Part shown: piece after piece, positions 59,639-64,000 of the stretch
Numbering within the stretch: position 1 is the stretch's first letter
How the letters are laid out: each line of letters opens with the position of its first letter
Assembly: GCA_002105175.1 (NCBI GenBank)
Contig: MCGE01000028.1
Coordinates: 186,001-250,000, forward strand
Reading direction: 5' to 3'
Length of the DNA stretch: 64,000 bases
From: Absidia repens
Lineage: Eukaryota > Mucoromycota > Mucoromycetes > Mucorales > Cunninghamellaceae
Made by a program: the position numbers and the translations under genes
Notes under the pieces: model-generated
Databases searched by the model: none
What the model was told of the DNA's origin: nothing
The model's input: the letters and a program-made list of their open reading frames with translations, nothing else

Positions 59639-62315
59639 CTAATGATAACTAATACTATTACTATGGTTTCCTTGAGAGCCAGATGATAGGAGACCCTGTT
59701 GTTCTTCATCCTCCACATACTCATCATCATCACCATCCACGTTACTACGAGGTCGACGGAATATGGCCACTATGCACCCAATCAAAAACATTCCTATAAA
59801 CACCCATTGGCAATAGTAAAATACAAGGCCCAGGAAGGGTGTATCCACAAGAACCCGATCAATCAATAAGGACGAGGTTGTTGGTGTGCATATATCTAAG
59901 AATCAAAGCAGAATATCAAGGGTTTGTTTGTCAATCTTATGGTTATTGCCGCGTAGCCATGGATAAAAATAAACATATTGGTATATAACTATTCACCATC
60001 CTTACCAGTAGGTGCGTTCAAATCACATGGAATAATATATTCGTTTCGATCGCTACAATCACGTTGATCTCCTATTGTAAAGTTACACTATTTCAGATAA
60101 GATCAGTCACGTCGTTAGTAAATAAAATCTAACATATTTTACTCTCCTTCATTTTGTTCCCTTCTGTTGGTTTACACTGATTTTCTTACATAAACTTGAC
60201 TTCCAAAGTGAGCATATCCAGGAGCAACTGTTGTCGTCACTGTATAATTTAAAGCCAGCAAACTGAGTGTCAAGAGCACAGCTGTCATCAAAAGACCCTG
60301 AGGTGCCGTCCCATTTCTTCGAATACGATAAAGGTTCATCCATAAGAATCGAATACCCATAGTAACAAGACCAGACAAAGTTGCCATAAAGTAGTACAAG
60401 ATTAACACCACCATGAAAATATAGTCCAATGGGAACCACTAATAGATGTACGAATTTTTGTGAAATCGAGTTAGTACCAAGATCATTTTCTCCTATGCTT
60501 CACACATTTCCTTGTCCCTTCCCCTCCTTAAAATCGGTCACATTTCTTACTTTGGATAGATTGACGAAGATAAAGTTGATTGGATTGAAAAGTCTAGGGT
60601 GACTAATAATATATCCACATTGTCGGCCACAAATAGAAGAGGAAATTTTATCCACACTATTCAGGAAAAAATAAGAGAAAAAGAGATCAGTCAACAGGGT
60701 AAATTGCCTTTTTTTGTATGTTTATGTTTTGACTACTTGCATTGTCAAAAACATCGATAGTATAATCACCCAAGTCAGTATAAAAGAGAAGATACCAATG
60801 ATCACCTATAAAAAATAATTTGATTAGTGCCGTACTTTGCTTATAAAATTATGAATTGCGTTCGTATAGTAGACAAAAACCACTTACTTCAAATGGTCGC
60901 AAGAAGGTCAACATTTTTTGCCAAATACTTTTCTTGTCTTCTTCAATACCCCTTAAACGTCGTACTAAAATTCTAAAATCATCAACACATAAATGCAAAT
61001 AAAAAACGGTTTAACCACTGATTATTCATTGCTGGCCCAGTTGAATGTTTTCATCTACCTTTCTTCATCTTCCAAGTTTTCCATATTTCGATAGTCATGC
61101 GTAGTCATTAACTTATTGCTTCCCGAATATTTCGCATGAAGTGCCCTTTGTCGTTCTCGTACCACCGTCAATTGGTTGTCCACATCTTCGTTTTCTACAT
61201 CTAGCCTTTTTCTTCCCTTGATCAATCCTATAGGAAACAGAGACAGACCGGGTGCCTATCAAGTTACCATCATTGGGTACATAAAAAAAAAAAAGTATGT
61301 TGGGTCATACATTATCTATTTATAACCTTGACAATTCATTTTCCTTTTTTTGTATTAAATGGAGGAGAGTTGATGTTTTACCGTATATCCAATCAATATG
61401 AGCATACCCAAAAAAGCTAAACAAGCAATCACGAAAGCAATAGTTTTTTCACCATCTAACAAAAATCAAGAGATTAATACCATAACGATTTACTATATAC
61501 ACCCATACCAATAAACAAACAAGAAAAAAAAAAAAAACGAGAGAGAGAAAGAGAGAGTGAGAGATCCCACACCACTTACTTGACTCCATCAAGATCTTTT
61601 TGAACCAATCAAGATCTAACTTTGGCGGAGGAAGATTTGGTTTGAGGAATAAGGCAAATAGAAACAAAAAGATCGAGATGGCCACAAAAAACGAAGTATA
61701 CTTGAAGGCACCACGGATTCGATCACGACGAGTTTGATCCACGTCTTCTTCTTCATAATAGAAGTATGCAAAAGGAATCAAAAAGAAGCAAAAAAGGCCA
61801 ATCATACCATAACAACCTATGTAAATAGAGATCAAGTAGTTGGTTAGTAAAATGTCGTCCGAGTCTACCATAGTTTCCTTTCCCATTATCCTGAATCACT
61901 ACCCTAGCTCTTTTTGCAATGCTCACCATAATATACCAGTTGAACCACAAATTTCATGTTTTCAATAGTTTCAGGTGTTGCCCAAGACTTTTTCAAACCT
62001 GTCAAAGAATCCACAGTTGAAGATACCAAAAAGATGTCCACAGGTAATAACGCTAAACATGAAAGTACGAGCCCCAATGCCAAAATGCTTGTGATGGTAG
62101 CAAAGACATCCCGTTCATGTTTATCTTGATAATATCGAGTAAATCCTATACTGAATAAGAAGAATATCTGTATAAAATAGGAAGGAAAAAACAAAAAAAG
62201 AGTGGGAGGTAAAAAGTCAATCAATGGATGAGCAGATTTTTCTTTCAATATATTAGCCCCTTACCACCGAGACTATGCCATACACAGTCCACGCAATGCC
62301 AACCACTGCAGACAT
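59639..62315 (-). CDS. LMBRD1: LMBD1-type lysosomal cobalamin transporter
   Basis: Nine-helix membrane protein that in animals exports vitamin B12 from the lysosome to the cytosol. Eleven exons join in phase: 62315-62265, 62167-61927, 61816-61580, 61455-61382, 61255-61059, 60972-60888, 60805-60741, 60656-60551, 60438-60190, 60087-60006 and 59895-59639, giving 530 residues (about 540 in animals). Diagnostic segments are ALLPVDIFLVSS, FFLIPFAYFYYEEEDVDQT, LSLFPIGLIKG, a charged cytosolic loop ending RRLRGIEEDKKSIWQKM, LRPFEVIIGIF, WFPLDYIFMVVLILYYF and WMNLYRIRRNGTAPQ. The tail is acidic (VDGDDDEYVEDEEQ). Intron 7 is GC-AG (AT|GCAAGTAG donor at 60740). The start at 62315 is the only ATG before the first helix. 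Confidence 0.93.
60657..60740 (-). other. GC-AG intron in the LMBD1 gene
   Basis: The donor reads AT|GCAAGTAGTC and the acceptor GAATAG|TGTGG. It joins SMFLTI to VDKISSS in frame, as expected from the family, where a hydrophobic helix is followed by a Asp-Lys pair. No GT donor nearby keeps the frame. Confidence 0.8.
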
Positions 62316-62696
62316 GATAAAGAATGATATAATTTGAGCAAATGTAAAATAAGATAAAAAAAGAAAAATAAAAGAATGTAAAAAAAGGGTGGGGGGATAA
62401 GAAAATAGTGTGGAAAAAAAAAAGAAAAATGTCTCAAAAGGTTGTATCATGCGCCCGCGCCAAAAAATATCGGACCTGGAATTTGAATTCATCATGACGA
62501 GAGAATACAGTATGTGATGATTTGTTTTATTAAGATCAAAAATATATAATAATAATAATAATAATACAAGGGAAAAAAAATTGCATAGATACATAAATAT
62601 GCGAGGAAAGAAGAAAAAGAGAGATCTATACTAAGAAGGGACTATATAACTAATGGGAGGATATGATGTTTGAGGCTGGAGGGGGGTTTGAATAAT
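62316..62696. other. Intergenic region LMBD1 / Mrp51
   Basis: Promoter of LMBD1 and 3' flank of the ribosomal protein gene. It contains an (AAT)n tract near 62547-62565. No gene was recognised. Confidence 0.6.
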
Positions 62697-63659
62697 TCAT
62701 TTCTTCTGTTTGGTAGAATTATCCAAAAGTCCAGAAATACGTTTCATGAGATTTTGATGATTGGGATTGGGCTGAATATTGTCAGGATCGTTGGGTAATT
62801 CATGGAGCCGAGAACGTCGTCGACCAAGGAACATATCTTGCAAAGCCGGTTCAGTTGTAGAAGATCCATCACCACTATTGGTATTGCTTGGGTGTAAATT
62901 GAAGTAGTTTTGTGTCAAAATCGAGTTCATCGAAGATGGATCGGATTGAATATTCACAGTGACTTCCGGGCGACCTTGCTGATTGATCTGAGCATCAATC
63001 ACATAGAAATCACGGACACGACGATCACCACTGTTGCGTAAGCCCGTCGAGTTGCGTCGAGTCAATTTGGCTACCACACCACCAATTCCCACTGCATAGC
63101 CATCCGAGTCAGTATTCAAGATACGGCCTTGTACAGGGTAATTCCATTCCACTTGATGATCACTGTATGTAGGTCCTACTACGCCGCCTTCCTGTTGTTG
63201 ATGGTCGTTCACAATATCCTTGTTGAAGTGGCAAGAAAGGTAATCATAGAGCTGTTCAGGTACTACTTCCTTGTTCTTCAATGCCTGCTGGAATGCCGGC
63301 GCTTGCTGACTGGCCTGTTTTAAAAACTGTTTGAACACACGAGGATTCATTGCCGCCACATTATGTTGTACTTGTTCCCGTCGAGGTGATGGCGCCTTTG
63401 AGTTGGGGAAATTTTCCTTCCATCGTTTGAGAAAGAGGACCTGAGATTCACCTGACTGCCAAGGCGTTTGATGTTCAGCTGTATCCAAATCACCCACTGT
63501 TACATAGCGTGTTCGTACAACCGTTGGAAGACCACGTTTAAAGCCCCAGTTGCCCATCTTCTTCGCTTTCTTGGGAGTTGTATATACTTGAGGAAGAGTA
63601 CGATCGTACGACGCTAAACGTGAATGCCGTAATAATCCCGCAAATGTCTTGTCCATCAT
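62697..63659 (-). CDS. MRP51: Mitochondrial small-subunit ribosomal protein Mrp51 (bS1m)
   Basis: Single-exon gene of 320 residues. Mrp51 is a fungal mitoribosome small-subunit protein linked to translation initiation on mitochondrial mRNAs. The N-terminal half carries the family signature: LLRHSRLASYDRTLPQVYTT, then KKMGNWGFKRGLP, TRYVTVGDLDTAEHQT and ESQVLFLKRWKENFP. A central region has YPVQGRILNTDSDGYAVGIG, GDRRVRDFYVIDA and a Ser/Asn-rich tail. The N-terminus (few acids, Arg and Leu) suits mitochondrial import. The ATG at 63659 is chosen over the one three bases downstream; the frame stays open upstream to 63740 but without an ATG. Confidence 0.92.
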   Translation of the reverse strand: MMDKTFAGLLRHSRLASYDRTLPQVYTTPKKAKKMGNWGFKRGLPTVVRTRYVTVGDLDTAEHQTPWQSGESQVLFLKRWKENFPNSKAPSPRREQVQHNVAAMNPRVFKQFLKQASQQAPAFQQALKNKEVVPEQLYDYLSCHFNKDIVNDHQQQEGGVVGPTYSDHQVEWNYPVQGRILNTDSDGYAVGIGGVVAKLTRRNSTGLRNSGDRRVRDFYVIDAQINQQGRPEVTVNIQSDPSSMNSILTQNYFNLHPSNTNSGDGSSTTEPALQDMFLGRRRSRLHELPNDPDNIQPNPNHQNLMKRISGLLDNSTKQKK

Positions 63660-64000
63660 CCAATTGTGTGTTTGTTGTCGATCAAGAGAGTGGGGAATAA
63701 AAAAAAAACAAAGTGTGCAGAGATAGGATAGACGAAGCAAAAAATAAAAAAAAATAAAAAATAGACGCAGAATAAAATCAGCAGGGGCTTATGCCCAATT
63801 TGAAATTGAATAAATCGGAGGTCAAACAACTACCACACCATCATCAAAAACCCACCCCACAATATGAGTTTTTACCAACCAGCTTTGTTATACTCATCAG
63901 ATTAATCAGAACCCTTCCAATTACTCCATATGAGTTAAATATTTCTTTATTGACATAACTAATAATAATAATACTAATAATACTAATAATACTAATAATA
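63660..64000. other. Upstream flank of Mrp51, ending in a microsatellite
   Basis: Promoter of the ribosomal protein gene. It contains a PyPu-rich segment and, at about 63958-64000, an (ACTAAT)n / (AAT)n microsatellite running off the end of the window. No gene was recognised. Confidence 0.6.

Noticed and set aside
63660..63740. N-terminal extension of Mrp51
   Set aside because: The frame is open but begins with a non-ATG codon; the conserved family N-terminus starts at 63659.

Overview
The window is eukaryotic nuclear DNA, almost certainly from an early-diverging filamentous fungus of the Mucoromycota (Mucorales-like). The reasons are: intron-rich genes with short introns (mostly 50-130 bases, GTAAG...TAG), AT-rich spacers full of long poly(A)/poly(T) runs, and a gene set that mixes typically fungal proteins (a two-finger Msn2-like C2H2 factor, a DHA1 drug:H+ antiporter, Mrp51, Brl1/Brr6) with proteins most yeasts lack (an LMBD1-type cobalamin transporter, a MYSM1-like SANT+JAMM deubiquitinase, DDX41, ELMO and RapGAP proteins). 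The genus cannot be named from the sequence alone.

I reconstructed 17 spliced genes and one single-exon gene, checking reading phase across exon junctions. In order: INO1 myo-inositol-3-phosphate synthase (+, 530-2296); GET4 (-); a beta-trefoil lectin/DUF3759-like protein (-); peroxisomal-type acyl-CoA oxidase (-, with an apparent one-base frameshift); DDX41 RNA helicase (-); AIM24 (-); a MYSM1-like histone H2A deubiquitinase (+); a BCS1-like AAA ATPase (+); an integrase-type HHCC zinc protein (-); a RapGAP-domain protein (-) next to an ELMO protein (-); splicing factor SF3B2 (+); a Brl1/Brr6 nuclear-envelope protein (-) divergent from a Pin1-type prolyl isomerase (+); a DHA1 MFS transporter (+); a bHLH factor (-); an Msn2-like C2H2 factor (-); LMBD1 (-); and mitochondrial ribosomal protein Mrp51 (-, single exon). 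There are no operons. The genes are unrelated housekeeping and regulatory functions, and the closest thing to a functional pairing is the tandem RapGAP/ELMO small-GTPase regulators.

The long spacers (about 4.2-9.1, 17.3-20.9, 26.5-28.9, 41.3-43.3 and 50.8-53.4 kb) hold no convincing protein genes. They do hold at least seven diverged copies, in both orientations, of one interspersed repeat family of about 0.3-1 kb with at least two subfamilies. This is the best candidate for something undescribed.

Other points worth attention are a very good candidate U12-type AT-AC intron in the Brl1/Brr6 gene, two GC-AG introns, a 12-base internal microexon in the transporter, a start codon alone on its exon in the Pin1 gene, and the acyl-CoA oxidase frameshift in a run of C's. 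No tRNA, rRNA or CRISPR array was recognised.
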